From Rhodocyclales bacterium GT-UBC (lineage in GTDB: Bacteria > Pseudomonadota > Gammaproteobacteria > Burkholderiales > Rhodocyclaceae), in NCBI GenBank assembly GCA_003583745.1, contig QXPY01000005.1:1-64000 (forward strand): 64,000 nt of DNA, written 5' to 3'. Position 1 is the first letter of the stretch. Every line of letters begins with the position of its first letter. The notes beneath the pieces were generated by a model. It was given only the letters and a program-made list of their open reading frames with translations. It was not told where the DNA came from and did not search any database. The translations under genes and the position numbers were made by a program. This document shows, piece after piece, positions 28,313-39,221 of this stretch.

Positions 28313-28359
28313 CCACCGTATCTAGTCAACGGATTGTATTGACCTACTAGATATAGTAG
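28313..28359 (+). promoter_or_regulatory. two NrdR-like boxes before nrdJ
   Basis: CCACCGTATCTAGTCA (28313-28328) and CTACTAGATATAGTAG (28344-28359) each match about 11 of 16 positions of ACACWATATMTWGTGT. Their starts are 31 bp apart, the three-turn spacing known for tandem NrdR boxes. The rest of the gap 28131-28419 shows no adenosylcobalamin riboswitch that I can recognise. Confidence 0.6.
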
Positions 28360-28419
28360 ATTCTCGCCCATTCAAAAATTCACAAACATGATTAACGCAG
28401 CTATTCCGAGGAGCAAAAA

Positions 28420-31320
28420 GTGAGCCCAGTTGCCGAACAGCTTTCACTGACCGACATTCCCGCCCCCCCCGAATTTGCCCCGCTCCAGGAGCAGGAAATC
28501 TCAGCTGAAGTGCTGATCGAAAAATACGCGAAAGGCAAGGAAACCAACGTGCACGACGTTCGTCGTCGGGTCGCCTATGCCCTGGCGCAAGTCGAGCAAG
28601 AAAAGGACCGCGCTCATTGGGAAAACAAATTCCTGTGGGCCCAGGAAAACGGCTTCATCCCGGCCGGCCGGATCAATTCCGCCGCCGGTACCGACCTGCA
28701 AGCGACCCTGATCAACTGCTTCGTGCAACCGGTCGGCGACTCCATCGTTGAAAACACCGACGGTCGTCCGGGTATCTACACCGCGCTCGCCCAGGCCGCT
28801 GAAACCATGCGTCGCGGCGGCGGGGTCGGCTACGACTTTTCCTCCATCCGTCCGCAGGGCGCCCGCGTCAAGGGCACCCAGTCCCGTGCGTCCGGCCCGG
28901 TCTCCTACATGCGCGTTTTCGACCGCTCCTGCGAAACCGTCGAATCGGCCGGTGCCCGCCGTGGTGCCCAGATGGGCGTGCTGCGCTGCGACCATCCGGA
29001 TATCGAGGAATTCATCCACGCCAAGGATCATGGCGACCTGACCAACTTCAACATCTCGATCGGCGTCACTGACCCCTTCATGGAAGCAGTGGACGCCGAT
29101 GGCGACGTCGAACTGCTGCACCGCGCCGAGCCGAATGCCGACATGCGCGCAGCCGGTGCCTACCAACGCGACGACGGCCTGTGGGTCTACCGCAAGGTGC
29201 GCGCCCGCGACCTGTGGGACCAGGTCATGCGCTCGACCTACGATCACGCCGAACCGGGCATCCTGTTTCTGGATCGCATGAACAAGGACAACAACCTCAA
29301 TTACTGCGAAGTGATCGAGGCGACCAATCCCTGCGCCGAACAGCCGCTGCCGCCTTACGGCTGCTGCTGCCTGGGTTCGATCAACCTCACCCTGTACGTG
29401 CGCCACCCCTTCTCCGACAAGGCTGAATTCGATTTCGCCGCCTTCGAGGAAGTCGTTCGTGTGTCGACCCGCATGCTCGACAACGTGCTCGACGCCACCC
29501 ACTGGCCGCTCGAACGCCAGCAGCAGGAAGCCGCCAACAAGCGCCGCGTCGGCCTCGGCTTCACCGGCCTGGGCGATGCGCTGGCCATGCTGCGCCTGCG
29601 TTACGACAAGCCGGAAGCACGCGCCATGGCAACCCGCATCACCGAAAGCATGCGCGATGCCGCCTACCTGTACTCGGTCGAACTGGCCAAGGAACGCGGC
29701 GCCTTCCCTCTCTTCAATGCCGAGCTCTACCTGTCGGGCGGCAATTTCGCTTCCCGCCTGCCCAACGACGTCAAGGCCGAGATTCGCAAGCACGGCCTGC
29801 GCAACTCGCACCTGCTGTCGATCGCGCCGACCGGCACCATCTCGCTGGCCTTCGCCGACAACGCCTCGAACGGCATCGAACCGCCGTTCTCCTGGACCTA
29901 CAACCGCAAGAAGCGCATGCCGGACGGCACGCTGAAGGAATACGCAGTCGAGGACTACGCTTGGCGCCTGTACAAGCACCAGGGCGGCGATGTCAGCAAG
30001 CTGCCGGAATACTTCGTCACGGCACTGGAAATTTCCGCCCAGGCCCACGCCGACATGGTTGCCGCCGTCGCGCCGCACATCGATACCTCGATCTCGAAGA
30101 CCGTCAATGTACCGGCTGACTACCCGTACGAAGATTTCCAGGACCTCTACATGAGCGCCTGGAAATCCGGCCTCAAGGGCCTGGCCACCTATCGCCCGAA
30201 CAGCGTCCTGGGTTCCGTGCTCTCCGTTTCCGCCGAACCGGCCAAAACCGAAGCGACCGCAACCGATGCCAAGGCGCCGCAAGACTTCGTCTCCGACGCC
30301 AACCGTCGCCTGTCGATCAAGAACCTGCCGGCCCCGGTGCTGTCCAGCCTGCGCTGGCCCGGTCGTCCGAACCTGCCGGAAGGCAACCTGTGCTGGACCT
30401 ACATGATCGACTCGCCGATCGGCAAGTTCGCCCTGTTTGTCGGCCACGTCGAACCGGAAGGCCGCGCCTGGCCGTTCGAAGTCTGGGCCAATGGCCCGGC
30501 CGAGCCGCGTGGCCTGGGTGCCGTCGCCAAGACGCTGTCCATGGACATGCGCGCCAACGACCATGGCTGGCTGGAAATGAAGCTGGACGCACTGGCCAAG
30601 ACGCCAGGCGATTCCTTCGAAATGCCGATGCCGCCGCATGGCGAACGCAAGCGCGTGCCATCCGTGGTCTCCGCCATGGCGCAGGTCATCCGCTGGCGTG
30701 TCGAGCAACTCGGCGCCCTCAAGCATGAAGGCCCGACGCCGGTGATGGACGCCCTGTTCAGCGCCAAGGAACCGAAGACCGGTACCGATGGCACGCTGTC
30801 CTGGACGGTCGACATCAGCAATCCCTCGACCGGTGAAGATTTCGTCCTCGGCCTCAAGGAAATCACCCTGCCGGACGGCGTCACCCGCCCCTATTCGATG
30901 TGGCTCTCGGGCAACTACCCGCGCGCCCTGGACGGCCTGTCCAAGCTGCTCTCGCTCGACATGCGCGTCCTCGACCCGGCCTGGATCGGCATGAAGCTGC
31001 GCAAGTTGCTCGACTACTCCGAGCCGCTGGGCGATTTCATGGCCTTTGTCCCGGGTTCGCGCAAGCAACAGACCTACCCGTCCACCGTCGCCTACATCGC
31101 CAGCCTGATCATCCACCGCTACGCCATGCTCGGCATCCTGGACGACAAGGGTTTCCCGATCCAGCAAATGGGCATTCTGGAAGCACCGGAAAACACCACC
31201 AGCAACAAGGTGCTGCCGACCCAAGGCAAGCTCTGCCCGGAATGCGGCAATCACACCATGATCCGCAAGGATGGCTGTGATTTCTGCACCGCCTGTGGGG
31301 CAGTCGGCACCTGCGGATAA
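28420..31320 (+). CDS. nrdJ: adenosylcobalamin-dependent (class II) ribonucleotide reductase
   Basis: A 966-residue oxygen-independent reductase making deoxynucleotides with B12. The catalytic domain shows [33 protein letters not shown] and the [12 protein letters not shown] region. Two TSCPD-type repeats follow (about 650-770 and 790-910), then a cysteine-rich tail (CPECG, DFCTACG, TCG) that probably binds zinc and relays thiols. The GTG start at 28420 has GAGGAG about 8 bp upstream. The two NrdR-like boxes upstream indicate dNTP-responsive repression. Confidence 0.94.
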   Translation: MSPVAEQLSLTDIPAPPEFAPLQEQEISAEVLIEKYAKGKETNVHDVRRRVAYALAQVEQEKDRAHWENKFLWAQENGFIPAGRINSAAGTDLQATLINCFVQPVGDSIVENTDGRPGIYTALAQAAETMRRGGGVGYDFSSIRPQGARVKGTQSRASGPVSYMRVFDRSCETVESAGARRGAQMGVLRCDHPDIEEFIHAKDHGDLTNFNISIGVTDPFMEAVDADGDVELLHRAEPNADMRAAGAYQRDDGLWVYRKVRARDLWDQVMRSTYDHAEPGILFLDRMNKDNNLNYCEVIEATNPCAEQPLPPYGCCCLGSINLTLYVRHPFSDKAEFDFAAFEEVVRVSTRMLDNVLDATHWPLERQQQEAANKRRVGLGFTGLGDALAMLRLRYDKPEARAMATRITESMRDAAYLYSVELAKERGAFPLFNAELYLSGGNFASRLPNDVKAEIRKHGLRNSHLLSIAPTGTISLAFADNASNGIEPPFSWTYNRKKRMPDGTLKEYAVEDYAWRLYKHQGGDVSKLPEYFVTALEISAQAHADMVAAVAPHIDTSISKTVNVPADYPYEDFQDLYMSAWKSGLKGLATYRPNSVLGSVLSVSAEPAKTEATATDAKAPQDFVSDANRRLSIKNLPAPVLSSLRWPGRPNLPEGNLCWTYMIDSPIGKFALFVGHVEPEGRAWPFEVWANGPAEPRGLGAVAKTLSMDMRANDHGWLEMKLDALAKTPGDSFEMPMPPHGERKRVPSVVSAMAQVIRWRVEQLGALKHEGPTPVMDALFSAKEPKTGTDGTLSWTVDISNPSTGEDFVLGLKEITLPDGVTRPYSMWLSGNYPRALDGLSKLLSLDMRVLDPAWIGMKLRKLLDYSEPLGDFMAFVPGSRKQQTYPSTVAYIASLIIHRYAMLGILDDKGFPIQQMGILEAPENTTSNKVLPTQGKLCPECGNHTMIRKDGCDFCTACGAVGTCG

Positions 31321-31359
31321 AGACCAGCAAGCTAGCTAACCGCTAGCTGGATTTGCACA

Positions 31360-31394
31360 AAGCCCCGAAATCGTAATGATTTCGGGGCTTTTCC
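31360..31394 (+). terminator. rho-independent terminator of nrdJ
   Basis: Stem AGCCCCGAAATC/GATTTCGGGGCT with loop GTAAT, followed by TTTT. Confidence 0.85.
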
Positions 31395-31434
31395 ATTGGG
31401 CGCACCAGAACCGACGTTGGTAGAGAAGAAAAAG

Positions 31435-31458
31435 AAAACGGGCCTTGCGGCCCGTTTT
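31435..31458 (-). terminator. rho-independent terminator of purA, possibly bidirectional
   Basis: Stem AAAACGGGCC/GGCCCGTTTT with a 4-nt loop. The minus strand continues into CTTTTTCTTC, so it ends the long hisZ-purA transcript. Confidence 0.85.
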
Positions 31459-31481
31459 GCTTGTTCGATCACACCCGACAA

Positions 31482-32789
31482 TTACTTGAACGGATGCTGC
31501 TTGAGGATGGTTTCGTCGCGCTCCGGGCCAGTGGACACGATGGCAATCGGCACTTCGCACAACAGCTCCAGGCGATCCAGATAGTTGCGTGCAGCAACCG
31601 GCAGATCTTCCCAGCGCTTGACGCCAAACGTGGTCTCGCTCCAACCCGGCATCGTTTCGTAGATCGGTTCGCAACGGGCCACTTCGTCGGCGCCGATCGG
31701 CAGCAGATCAACCACCTTGCCGTCGAGCTTGTAGCCGGTACAGATATTCAGCTCCTGCAGGCCATCCAGGACATCGAGCTTGGTGATGCACAGGCCGGTC
31801 AAACCGTTGATGCGCCCGGAACGACGCAGCGCAGCCGCATCGAACCAGCCACAGCGACGCTTGCGACCGGTCACGGTACCGAACTCGCGACCGACTTGCG
31901 ACATCTGATAACCCGGGACGCCTTCGGTATCGATATCCAGCTCACTCGGGAACGGACCACCGCCGACGCGCGTACAGTAAGCCTTGGTGATACCCAGCAC
32001 GTAATGCAACATGCCCGGGCCAACGCCCGAACCGGCCGCAGCCTGTCCGGCAACGCAGTTCGAGGAGGTCACGAACGGATAGGTGCCGTGGTCGATATCG
32101 AGCAGCGTGCCTTGCGCCCCTTCGAACAACAGATTTTGCCCGGCCTGGTTGGCGGCATAAAGCGCGGCCGAAACATCGGCAACCAAGGGCTTGATCTGCT
32201 CGGCATCGGCCATGGCCTGATCGTAGACAGCCTGAAAATCCACTGCCGGCGCCTTGAAATACTGAGTCAGCACAAAGTTGTGGTACTCGAGGACTTCCTT
32301 CAGCTTTTCCGCAAAGCGCTCCGGGCAGAACAGGTCGTACACGCGCAGACCGCGGCGTGAAACCTTGTCTTCGTAAGTCGGCCCGATCCCCTTGCCGGTC
32401 GTACCGATCTTCTTGTCCTCAGCCTTGGCGCCTTCACGGGCACGGTCGATCGCCGAGTGATAAGGCAGGATCAGCGGACATCCCGGGCTGATCTTGAGGC
32501 GCGAACGGACGTTGATGCCACCCTTTTCCAGTTCGGCAATTTCCGAAAGCAGATGATGAATATCGAGGACGACACCATTGCCGATGTAGCACTGCACGCC
32601 ATCGCGCACAATGCCCGAGGGCACCAGGTTCAGCTTGTACACCTGCTCGCCCACCACCAGTGTATGGCCGGCATTGTGCCCCCCTTGAAAACGCACCACC
32701 CCCTGGGCGTGATCGGTCAACCAGTCGACAATCTTGCCCTTACCTTCGTCGCCCCACTGGGTGCCCACCACAATGACATTCTTGGCCAT
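31482..32789 (-). CDS. purA: adenylosuccinate synthetase
   Basis: A 435-residue GTP-dependent ligase converting IMP and aspartate to adenylosuccinate. The N-terminal P-loop is [11 protein letters not shown], followed by HNAGHT and GTTGKGIGP. Full family length. It lies 3 bp after hisZ at the end of the hfl operon, a common betaproteobacterial order. Confidence 0.97.
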   Translation of the reverse strand: MAKNVIVVGTQWGDEGKGKIVDWLTDHAQGVVRFQGGHNAGHTLVVGEQVYKLNLVPSGIVRDGVQCYIGNGVVLDIHHLLSEIAELEKGGINVRSRLKISPGCPLILPYHSAIDRAREGAKAEDKKIGTTGKGIGPTYEDKVSRRGLRVYDLFCPERFAEKLKEVLEYHNFVLTQYFKAPAVDFQAVYDQAMADAEQIKPLVADVSAALYAANQAGQNLLFEGAQGTLLDIDHGTYPFVTSSNCVAGQAAAGSGVGPGMLHYVLGITKAYCTRVGGGPFPSELDIDTEGVPGYQMSQVGREFGTVTGRKRRCGWFDAAALRRSGRINGLTGLCITKLDVLDGLQELNICTGYKLDGKVVDLLPIGADEVARCEPIYETMPGWSETTFGVKRWEDLPVAARNYLDRLELLCEVPIAIVSTGPERDETILKQHPFK

Positions 32790-32792
32790 TTT

Positions 32793-33947
32793 TTAGTCCT
32801 CTTGTATTGCTTCAATAATCCAGTGTTCGCCCACCAGCACTAGCTTGCGGTCGCAAAACGGACCTTCACACGCCGTTTCACCCGGTAGCATTTGGACGAC
32901 AATCTCACCCTGCTCGCGCAGAGCAAAAATCTTCGAGGCCAGCGCCTGATCGTGCAGGACCGACGGCGCCAGAATTGCGGCAGCCGATTTGCCGGCCGGC
33001 ACCAGTCGGGCCAGTTCGCGCAAATCCATCGAAAAGCCGGTTGCCGGACGGGCCCGGCCGAAGGCTTTACCGGCACCGTCATAACGCCCGCCCAGAGCAA
33101 TCGCGGCCGGATACCCCGGACAATAGGCCGCGAACACCACGCCATTGTGGTAGTTATAGCCACGCAAATCGGACAGGTCGATCGAGAAAGGTAGGGTCGG
33201 GGCAGCTTCGACAATATGCCGCAGCCCATCCAGCGCCGAAACAATTTCAGGTAGCGCCGGTAACAACTCAGCAGCCCGGGCCAGAACTTCGCTGCCACCA
33301 TACAGATGGGGCAAGCATTGCAGGGCTTCGCGCCAGGGTGAGGCCACAGCACTGCACGCCTCGATGAGACCTGGCACATCCTTGGCTTGCAACAAACCAA
33401 GGACACGCGCTTCGACATCAGGCGTCATGCCAGCCTTTGCAGCCAACGCGCGGAAAATACCGACGTGACTGAGATCGACCCGGCTAAGCGGCAACTTGAT
33501 TCGGTCAAAGGCGCTGGCCATCAGGCCTATGATATCCAGATCGGCAGCAATACCGGCATAACCATAGAGTTCTGCACCGATTTGCACCGGTTCGCGACTC
33601 GCCGAAATCGATGCCGGCAAGGTATGCAAAACACTGTCGCAATAGCAGAGGCGCGTCACCCCTTGATGGTTCAGCAGATGCGCATCGATACGGGCAGCCT
33701 GCGGAGTCATGTCGGCCCGTACGCCCATTGTCCGCCCCGAAAGCTGGTCCACCAGCTTGAATGTACGCAAGTCGAGATCCTGGCCCGCCCCCGTCAGCAG
33801 AGAATCGAGATACTCCAGCATGGGCGGCATGACAAATTCATAACCGCGAACGCGAAAATGGTCGAGTAGGACTCGACGCAAACCTTCGATGCGCGCCGCT
33901 TCTACTGGCAGCGCATCGGCGATGTATTCAGGTAACAACCAATTCAT
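32793..33947 (-). CDS. hisZ: ATP phosphoribosyltransferase regulatory subunit HisZ
   Basis: A 384-residue HisRS paralogue that activates the short form of HisG. It has class II synthetase core motifs ([30 protein letters not shown]) but no anticodon-binding domain, and the C-terminus is short. It overlaps the DUF2065 gene by 4 bp. The real histidyl-tRNA synthetase is hisS at 41022. Confidence 0.93.
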   Translation of the reverse strand: MNWLLPEYIADALPVEAARIEGLRRVLLDHFRVRGYEFVMPPMLEYLDSLLTGAGQDLDLRTFKLVDQLSGRTMGVRADMTPQAARIDAHLLNHQGVTRLCYCDSVLHTLPASISASREPVQIGAELYGYAGIAADLDIIGLMASAFDRIKLPLSRVDLSHVGIFRALAAKAGMTPDVEARVLGLLQAKDVPGLIEACSAVASPWREALQCLPHLYGGSEVLARAAELLPALPEIVSALDGLRHIVEAAPTLPFSIDLSDLRGYNYHNGVVFAAYCPGYPAAIALGGRYDGAGKAFGRARPATGFSMDLRELARLVPAGKSAAAILAPSVLHDQALASKIFALREQGEIVVQMLPGETACEGPFCDRKLVLVGEHWIIEAIQED

Positions 33948-34129
33948 GAAAATACCAAGAGCATCGCCAGACCAACGATCATCGACGCAAGGCCGACAAA
34001 ACGGATCTGACCATCCGAAAATTGAATAAGGCGGCGGAAGGTTTCACGCCACGCCGCCGGAGCAATGAAAGGCATGAGGCCTTCCAGCACCAGCATCAGT
34101 GCGAAGGCCAACAGCAAGGTCGAACTCAT
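33944..34129 (-). CDS. DUF2065 small membrane protein
   Basis: A 61-residue protein with two predicted membrane helices (about 4-24 and 43-60) and the conserved middle [17 protein letters not shown] of DUF2065. It overlaps hflC and hisZ by 4 bp each, so it is translated as part of the operon. Function unknown; linkage to hflKC is usual for the family. Confidence 0.88.
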   Translation of the reverse strand: MSSTLLLAFALMLVLEGLMPFIAPAAWRETFRRLIQFSDGQIRFVGLASMIVGLAMLLVFS

Positions 34130-35016
34130 TTGCCCTTGTCGTTGCCACGGCCGACATTCTTCATGTACTTGAAGAAATCGGAATTCGGCTCAACAACCAT
34201 GACGTCGCTCTTCGCCTTGAAACTGCTGCGATAAGCTTCAAGGCTGCGATAGAAGGCATAGAATTCAGGATTTTGACCAAAGGCTTGGGCATAGATCGCG
34301 CTTGCTTTGGCGTCGCCCTCACCCTTGATTTTCTGGGCATCGCGATAGGCATCGGCGATGATAATCTCGCGCTGACGATCCGCATCCGCACGAATCTTTT
34401 CCGCCTCCGCAGAACCTTCCGAGCGCAACTCGTTGGCCACCCGCTTGCGTTCCGCCTCCATACGACGATAGACCGCGTCGCTCACCTCGGTGGGCAACTC
34501 GACACGCTTGAGACGTACATCAACAATCTGGACACCGATCTTGCGGGCATCAGAATCAGCCTTTTCACGCATCTGCTCCATGATCTTGTCGCGACTACCT
34601 GAAACGACATCATGCACAGTACGCTTGCCGAACTCTTCGCGAAGACCGGCATTGACAGTCTGACTCAAGCGGGTCTTGGCACGCGACTCATCACCGCCAA
34701 CCGATACGTAATAAAGCTTCGGATCGACAATACGCCACTTGATGTAGGAATCAACCAGCACATTTTTCTTTTCCGAGGTGATGAAACGCTCGGGCTCGGC
34801 GCTATCCATGGTGATGATGCGCTTTTCAAAGAAGCGCACATTCTGGATCATCGGCACCTTGAAATTGAGACCAGGCTCGGTGATCACCTGCTTGACTTCA
34901 CCCAACTGGAAAACGACAGCAAACTGGCGCTGATCGACTGTGAAAATCGACATCGCCAGAACCACCAGCACCGTGGCGAACAAGGCCCCGATGAAATTGA
35001 TACGCGAACTCATCAA
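34126..35016 (-). CDS. hflC: FtsH protease modulator HflC
   Basis: A 296-residue SPFH/band-7 protein with one N-terminal membrane anchor (about 7-25). With HflK it forms the cage around FtsH. The band-7 domain (about 25-200) and Ala/Glu-rich coiled coil (RVANELRSEGSAEAEKIRADADRQREII) are clear. It overlaps hflK by 4 bp. Confidence 0.95.
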   Translation of the reverse strand: MMSSRINFIGALFATVLVVLAMSIFTVDQRQFAVVFQLGEVKQVITEPGLNFKVPMIQNVRFFEKRIITMDSAEPERFITSEKKNVLVDSYIKWRIVDPKLYYVSVGGDESRAKTRLSQTVNAGLREEFGKRTVHDVVSGSRDKIMEQMREKADSDARKIGVQIVDVRLKRVELPTEVSDAVYRRMEAERKRVANELRSEGSAEAEKIRADADRQREIIIADAYRDAQKIKGEGDAKASAIYAQAFGQNPEFYAFYRSLEAYRSSFKAKSDVMVVEPNSDFFKYMKNVGRGNDKGK

Positions 35017-36329
35017 CGCCCCTCCCGATCACGCGAACGCAGCGAACCTTCGCGCGAACTCGACGAATACGACCCACCACCAACCTGCGGCGCACGCTCC
35101 AATTGCGGCGGCGTTTCGTTCGACAGCGGTGTAGCCGGCACTTTACCCACCGCACTAGGGGCAGGCATTTCAGCTGTAGCCCCCGCCGCGCCAGCTGCAC
35201 CAGCGGCCGCCTGCATCAACTTGTCAAGCGGCAGATACAGCAGGTTTCCTTGCCCTTTGGCATCGACAATCACCTTGCTGGTATTGGAATAAACCTGCTG
35301 CATGGTTTCCAGATACATCCGCTGACGCGTTACTTCCGGCGCCTTGGCGTACTCCGACTGAATTTGCTTGAAACGCGACGCATCGCCCTCGGCCGTGGAA
35401 ATCACCCGTTGCTTATGGCCATTGGCTTCTTCCATCAAACGTGCAGCCGTCCCTTTCGCCTTGGGAATAACATCGTTGGCATAAGCTTGGCCTTCATTTT
35501 TCTGCCGTTCGCGATCCTGCCCCGCCTTAACGGCATCGTCGAACGCAGCTTGTACCTGTTCCGGCGGCTGCGCGTTCTGCATGGTCACCTTGGAAATCAG
35601 GATACCGCTCTTGTAACGATCAAGAATATCCTGCATCAGCTTGGCTGCCTGAGTGGCAATCTGTTCACGTCCCTCGTAGAGCACGAAGTCCATCTTGCTC
35701 TTGCCGACAATCTCGCGCACTGCGGTTTCGGCCGCCCCCATCACGGCCTCGTCGGGATGACGGTTGTTGAACAGGTATTCAACCGGGTCCTTGAGCACGT
35801 ATTGCACCGCAAACTGAATATTGACGATATTTTCGTCATCGGTGAGCATCAGTGCTTCTTTCAGCACCTTGTTGCGCTCACTGCCACGATAGCCGATCTC
35901 CAGCGTACGTACGCCATTGAGATTCACCAACTCATGCGACTGGATCGGATAAGGCAAACGCCACCGCAACCCCGGCTCAGTGGCCTCCTTGAAACTGCCA
36001 AACTGAAGCACGATGCCACGTTGCGATGCATCGACAATATAAAACCCCGAAGCCAACCAGACAACCGCCACCAGTCCAACCAGCAGAGAGAGTCCACCAC
36101 CGAGAAATTTGGGGCTGAAATCGAATTGGGGCATGCGGGGACCATCGCCGCCGCCATTACTGCCACCCCCATTTTTTTTGCCCATCATGCCGGAAAGTTT
36201 GCGGTTGAAATCACGCCACAACTCCTCCAGATCAGGAGGTCCGTCATTTGGGCGGCGGGAGCCGTTTCCATTGGGCTTGTCACCGTCATTTCCACCACGG
36301 TTGCCCCATTGCGGGTCGTTTAGCGACAT
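35013..36329 (-). CDS. hflK: FtsH protease modulator HflK
   Basis: A 438-residue partner of HflC. It has a Gly/Asn-rich cytoplasmic N-terminus, a membrane segment near residues 80-100, a band-7 domain and a long coiled coil. The C-terminus is a Pro/Ala linker and a Ser/Arg-rich charged tail. The ATG at 36329 has AGG upstream; eight further in-frame codons lead into the end of hflX. Confidence 0.95.
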   Translation of the reverse strand: MSLNDPQWGNRGGNDGDKPNGNGSRRPNDGPPDLEELWRDFNRKLSGMMGKKNGGGSNGGGDGPRMPQFDFSPKFLGGGLSLLVGLVAVVWLASGFYIVDASQRGIVLQFGSFKEATEPGLRWRLPYPIQSHELVNLNGVRTLEIGYRGSERNKVLKEALMLTDDENIVNIQFAVQYVLKDPVEYLFNNRHPDEAVMGAAETAVREIVGKSKMDFVLYEGREQIATQAAKLMQDILDRYKSGILISKVTMQNAQPPEQVQAAFDDAVKAGQDRERQKNEGQAYANDVIPKAKGTAARLMEEANGHKQRVISTAEGDASRFKQIQSEYAKAPEVTRQRMYLETMQQVYSNTSKVIVDAKGQGNLLYLPLDKLMQAAAGAAGAAGATAEMPAPSAVGKVPATPLSNETPPQLERAPQVGGGSYSSSSREGSLRSRDREGR

Positions 36330-36349
36330 GAATATACCTAGGGTCGGAA

Positions 36350-37522
36350 TCATGAATGTCGGGGATCAATATATATATAGTCGTTTTGGGCTTCGCTTCC
36401 AGCCTGATCGAAGGCCTTCCGCCGGGCTTCTGCTTTACTCCGGGCATACTCGGCCAACGCATCGCGCAATTGGTCGAGCCCTTCCCCGGAACGCGCACTG
36501 ACACGAACGCGCGCGATTTTATCATACTCGTCCCGCTCGGTTCCTGCAGCCGCCTCGGTCAAGTCGATCTTGTTCCAGACGATCAGTTGCCTGACGGTAT
36601 CAGCACCAATTTCTGCCAATACCTTGTTGACCTCGTAAATTTGCTCATCACGTGCGTGACTAGCGCTATCAACGACATGTAGCAACAAATCGGCATCGGC
36701 CGCTACCTCGAGAGTTGCATGAAAGGCATCAACCAGAGAATGGGGCAAGTCGCGAATGAATCCGACCGTATCAGAGATAACAACGTTTCCAGCCCCCTCG
36801 ATCCACAATTTGCGTGACGTCGTGTCCAGGGTTGCGAACAGTTGGTCAGCTGCAAACACGCCTGCATGAGTCAGTGCATTGAATAACGTTGATTTGCCGG
36901 CATTGGTGTAACCCACCAAGGATACATTCAGGACGTCGCCGCGCATGCGCGCCTTGCGCTGAACGCCACGCTGCCGAGACAATTTTTCCAGTCGCTCCTT
37001 GAGCAACTTGACACGTTTTCCGAGAAGACGACGATCAGTTTCCAGCTGCGTTTCACCGGGCCCTCGCATCCCGATCCCGCCACGTTGCCGCTCAAGGTGA
37101 GTCCACCCTCGAACCAGGCGGGTCGACAAATGCTCCAACTGAGCTAGTTCGACCTGTAACTTGCCTTCAGCACTGGATGCGCGTAACGCAAAGATATCCA
37201 GAATAAGGCTGGTTCGATCGATGACACGACATTTCAGCTCATGCTCCAGATTTCGCTGCTGAGCTGGGGACAAATCATGGTTGAAGATAACCAGATCCGC
37301 CGCCCCTGCCCCTTTCAAGGCAGCAATTTCATGAACCTTGCCTTTTCCCGCATAAGTTTTCGGATCAGGACTGTGTCGCGGCCCCCGCACTTCACCGACA
37401 ACCACTGCACCGGCAGATTCAGCGAGTAAACGGACCTCTTCCAGCTGATCTTCAAGATCAGGCTGGCCGAAGTCGAGCTGAACGATCACCGCGCGTTCAC
37501 CGGCGGCGGGCCGTTCAATCAT
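36350..37522 (-). CDS. hflX: ribosome-associated GTPase HflX
   Basis: A 390-residue GTPase that splits stalled or heat-damaged 70S ribosomes. The N-terminal HflX domain carries DPKTYAGKGK, the linker GGIGMRGPGETQLETDRR, and the G domain GYTNAGKST and DTVGFI, with NKID. It starts 61 bp after hfq with a terminator-like hairpin in the gap. Confidence 0.95.
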   Translation of the reverse strand: MIERPAAGERAVIVQLDFGQPDLEDQLEEVRLLAESAGAVVVGEVRGPRHSPDPKTYAGKGKVHEIAALKGAGAADLVIFNHDLSPAQQRNLEHELKCRVIDRTSLILDIFALRASSAEGKLQVELAQLEHLSTRLVRGWTHLERQRGGIGMRGPGETQLETDRRLLGKRVKLLKERLEKLSRQRGVQRKARMRGDVLNVSLVGYTNAGKSTLFNALTHAGVFAADQLFATLDTTSRKLWIEGAGNVVISDTVGFIRDLPHSLVDAFHATLEVAADADLLLHVVDSASHARDEQIYEVNKVLAEIGADTVRQLIVWNKIDLTEAAAGTERDEYDKIARVRVSARSGEGLDQLRDALAEYARSKAEARRKAFDQAGSEAQNDYIYIDPRHS

Positions 37523-37538
37523 GATCAGATCCTGGGAA

Positions 37539-37566
37539 GAAAAAAGGCCCGCCGGGACGACGGGCC
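37539..37566 (-). terminator. intercistronic terminator between hfq and hflX
   Basis: Minus strand stem GGCCCG/CGGGCC with an internal loop, followed directly by a T run (37539-37545), 17 bp before the hflX start. It should reduce readthrough from hfq into the hflX-hflK-hflC-purA genes. Confidence 0.65.
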
Positions 37567-37582
37567 GCGGCTAGCAAGGAAA

Positions 37583-37819
37583 TTATTCTGCCGCCTGTTC
37601 CTGCTGGAGGTTGACCGGACGAGCCGGCACCACCGTAGAGATGGCATGCTTGTACACCATCTGGGTAACCGTATTTTTGAGCAGCACGACGTATTGGTCG
37701 AACGATTCAACCTGGCCCTGCAGCTTGATACCATTTACCAGATAGATCGAAACCGGAACGTGCTCGCGACGAAGAGCGTTGAGGAAGGGGTCTTGTAAGA
37801 GTTGCCCTTTGTTGCTCAT
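37583..37819 (-). CDS. hfq: RNA chaperone Hfq
   Basis: A 78-residue Sm-like hexameric RNA chaperone for small-RNA regulation. The sequence shows [38 protein letters not shown] and the YKHAIST Sm2 motif. The short Gln/Glu-rich C-terminal tail is shorter than in Escherichia coli, as usual for Betaproteobacteria. The 70-bp gap to der contains only short imperfect inverted repeats. Confidence 0.97.
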   Translation of the reverse strand: MSNKGQLLQDPFLNALRREHVPVSIYLVNGIKLQGQVESFDQYVVLLKNTVTQMVYKHAISTVVPARPVNLQQEQAAE

Positions 37820-37889
37820 GGTGTGGACTCCATGTGTGTTGTTATGAGGTACCTAATGTACCCAAAATTGGGGGTTGGCGCCAAAGTAT

Positions 37890-39221
37890 TTACTTTTTGT
37901 CACGATCCGCGAAGGGATTCTTGGCTGTCACAAACTGAATTCGCAACGGCGTACCGTGCAATTTGAATGCTTCCCGAAAGGTATGCTCAAGATAACGGCG
38001 ATAGCTATCGGTAATATGATCCACCGCATTGCCATGCACCACAATGACAGGAGGATTGGACCCACCTTGGTGGGCATAACGCGGTTTCGGACGGAAAACG
38101 CCGTGTTTGGCCGGGGCCTGCTTGGCTACCGCATCGGCAAGCACGCGCGCCAGACGCGGCGTCGACATCTTGGTCATGGCTGCTGCATAAGCTGCATCCA
38201 CAGAGCGGAAAACCGCCTCGAGACCAATATTTTCCCGTGCGGAAATAAAATGGAACTTGGCAAAATCGAGGAATTTCAGTTTGCGCTGCAAAATCAGCCG
38301 AGTCTGCTCCCGGGTATAGCTGTCAAGACCATCCCATTTATTGACCGCAACGACAAGGGCACGCCCTGACTGGACGATGAAGTCGGCGATGTGCGCATCC
38401 TGCTCCGAAACGTCGGCCTGGGCATCGACCATCAGAATCACCACGTTGGCATCCTCGATCGACTTCAGCGTCTTCACCACCGAAAACTTCTCGATCGACT
38501 CGAACACCTTGCCCCGCTTGCGCATTCCGGCGGTATCGACAAGTACATACTTGCGGCCGCCCCGCTCGAAATCGATTTCAATCGAGTCGCGCGTCGTACC
38601 AGGCGCATCAAAAGCGATGACCCGCTCTTCACCAAGCAGAGTATTGATCATCGTCGACTTGCCGACGTTTGGACGACCGACAATAGCGACGCGAATCGCC
38701 TCGGATTTCTCTTCCTCTTCATCCGGCTCAGGGAAGGATGCCAGCGCCAGTTCAACCAGCCCGCGCACCCCTTCACCGTGAGCCGACGAGATGGCATTGG
38801 GTTCGCCCAAACCCAGTTCGTGAAACTCGGCCTCGACCATCCCGGCATTCATGCCTTCGGCCTTATTGACGGCAACAAAAACAGGTCGATCGATCCGCCG
38901 CAGCTTGTTGGCAATTTCCTTGTCGTGCGGCGTCAGGCCGGTACGACCATCCACCACGAAAATGACGGCATCGGCTTCGGCAATCGCCTGCTCGGTCTGC
39001 CGCGCCATCTCGTGCAGGATGCCTTCCTTGATGAGCGGCTCGAAACCGCCCGTATCAACCACCAGATAAGGCTTGGTACCGAGACGTCCATGGCCGTAGT
39101 GACGGTCGCGGGTGAGGCCCGGCAAATCGGCAACGATTGCGTCGCGGGAGCGGGTCAGACGGTTGAAAAGCGTGGATTTGCCGACATTGGGCCGACCAAC
39201 CAGGACAAGCGTAGGTTTCAT
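37890..39221 (-). CDS. der: ribosome biogenesis GTPase Der
   Basis: A 443-residue protein with two tandem G domains, each with GRPNVGKST (about residues 8-16 and 181-189) and its own NKxE/NKWD motif, plus a C-terminal KH-like domain. Needed for 50S assembly. It overlaps bamB by 4 bp. Confidence 0.97.
   Translation of the reverse strand: MKPTLVLVGRPNVGKSTLFNRLTRSRDAIVADLPGLTRDRHYGHGRLGTKPYLVVDTGGFEPLIKEGILHEMARQTEQAIAEADAVIFVVDGRTGLTPHDKEIANKLRRIDRPVFVAVNKAEGMNAGMVEAEFHELGLGEPNAISSAHGEGVRGLVELALASFPEPDEEEEKSEAIRVAIVGRPNVGKSTMINTLLGEERVIAFDAPGTTRDSIEIDFERGGRKYVLVDTAGMRKRGKVFESIEKFSVVKTLKSIEDANVVILMVDAQADVSEQDAHIADFIVQSGRALVVAVNKWDGLDSYTREQTRLILQRKLKFLDFAKFHFISARENIGLEAVFRSVDAAYAAAMTKMSTPRLARVLADAVAKQAPAKHGVFRPKPRYAHQGGSNPPVIVVHGNAVDHITDSYRRYLEHTFREAFKLHGTPLRIQFVTAKNPFADRDKK

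Noticed and set aside
28131-28316. 61-codon minus-strand open frame between the TPR pseudogene and nrdJ
   Set aside because: No ribosome-binding site and no family resemblance; it overlaps the first NrdR box region.
28131-28419. Adenosylcobalamin riboswitch before nrdJ
   Set aside because: I looked for the conserved B12-box pattern and did not see it; the palindromes present fit NrdR boxes better.
28501-31254. 917-codon open frame antisense to nrdJ
   Set aside because: GC-rich codon shadow: nrdJ has full-family motifs on the plus strand, and the antisense product is low-complexity with no recognisable domain.
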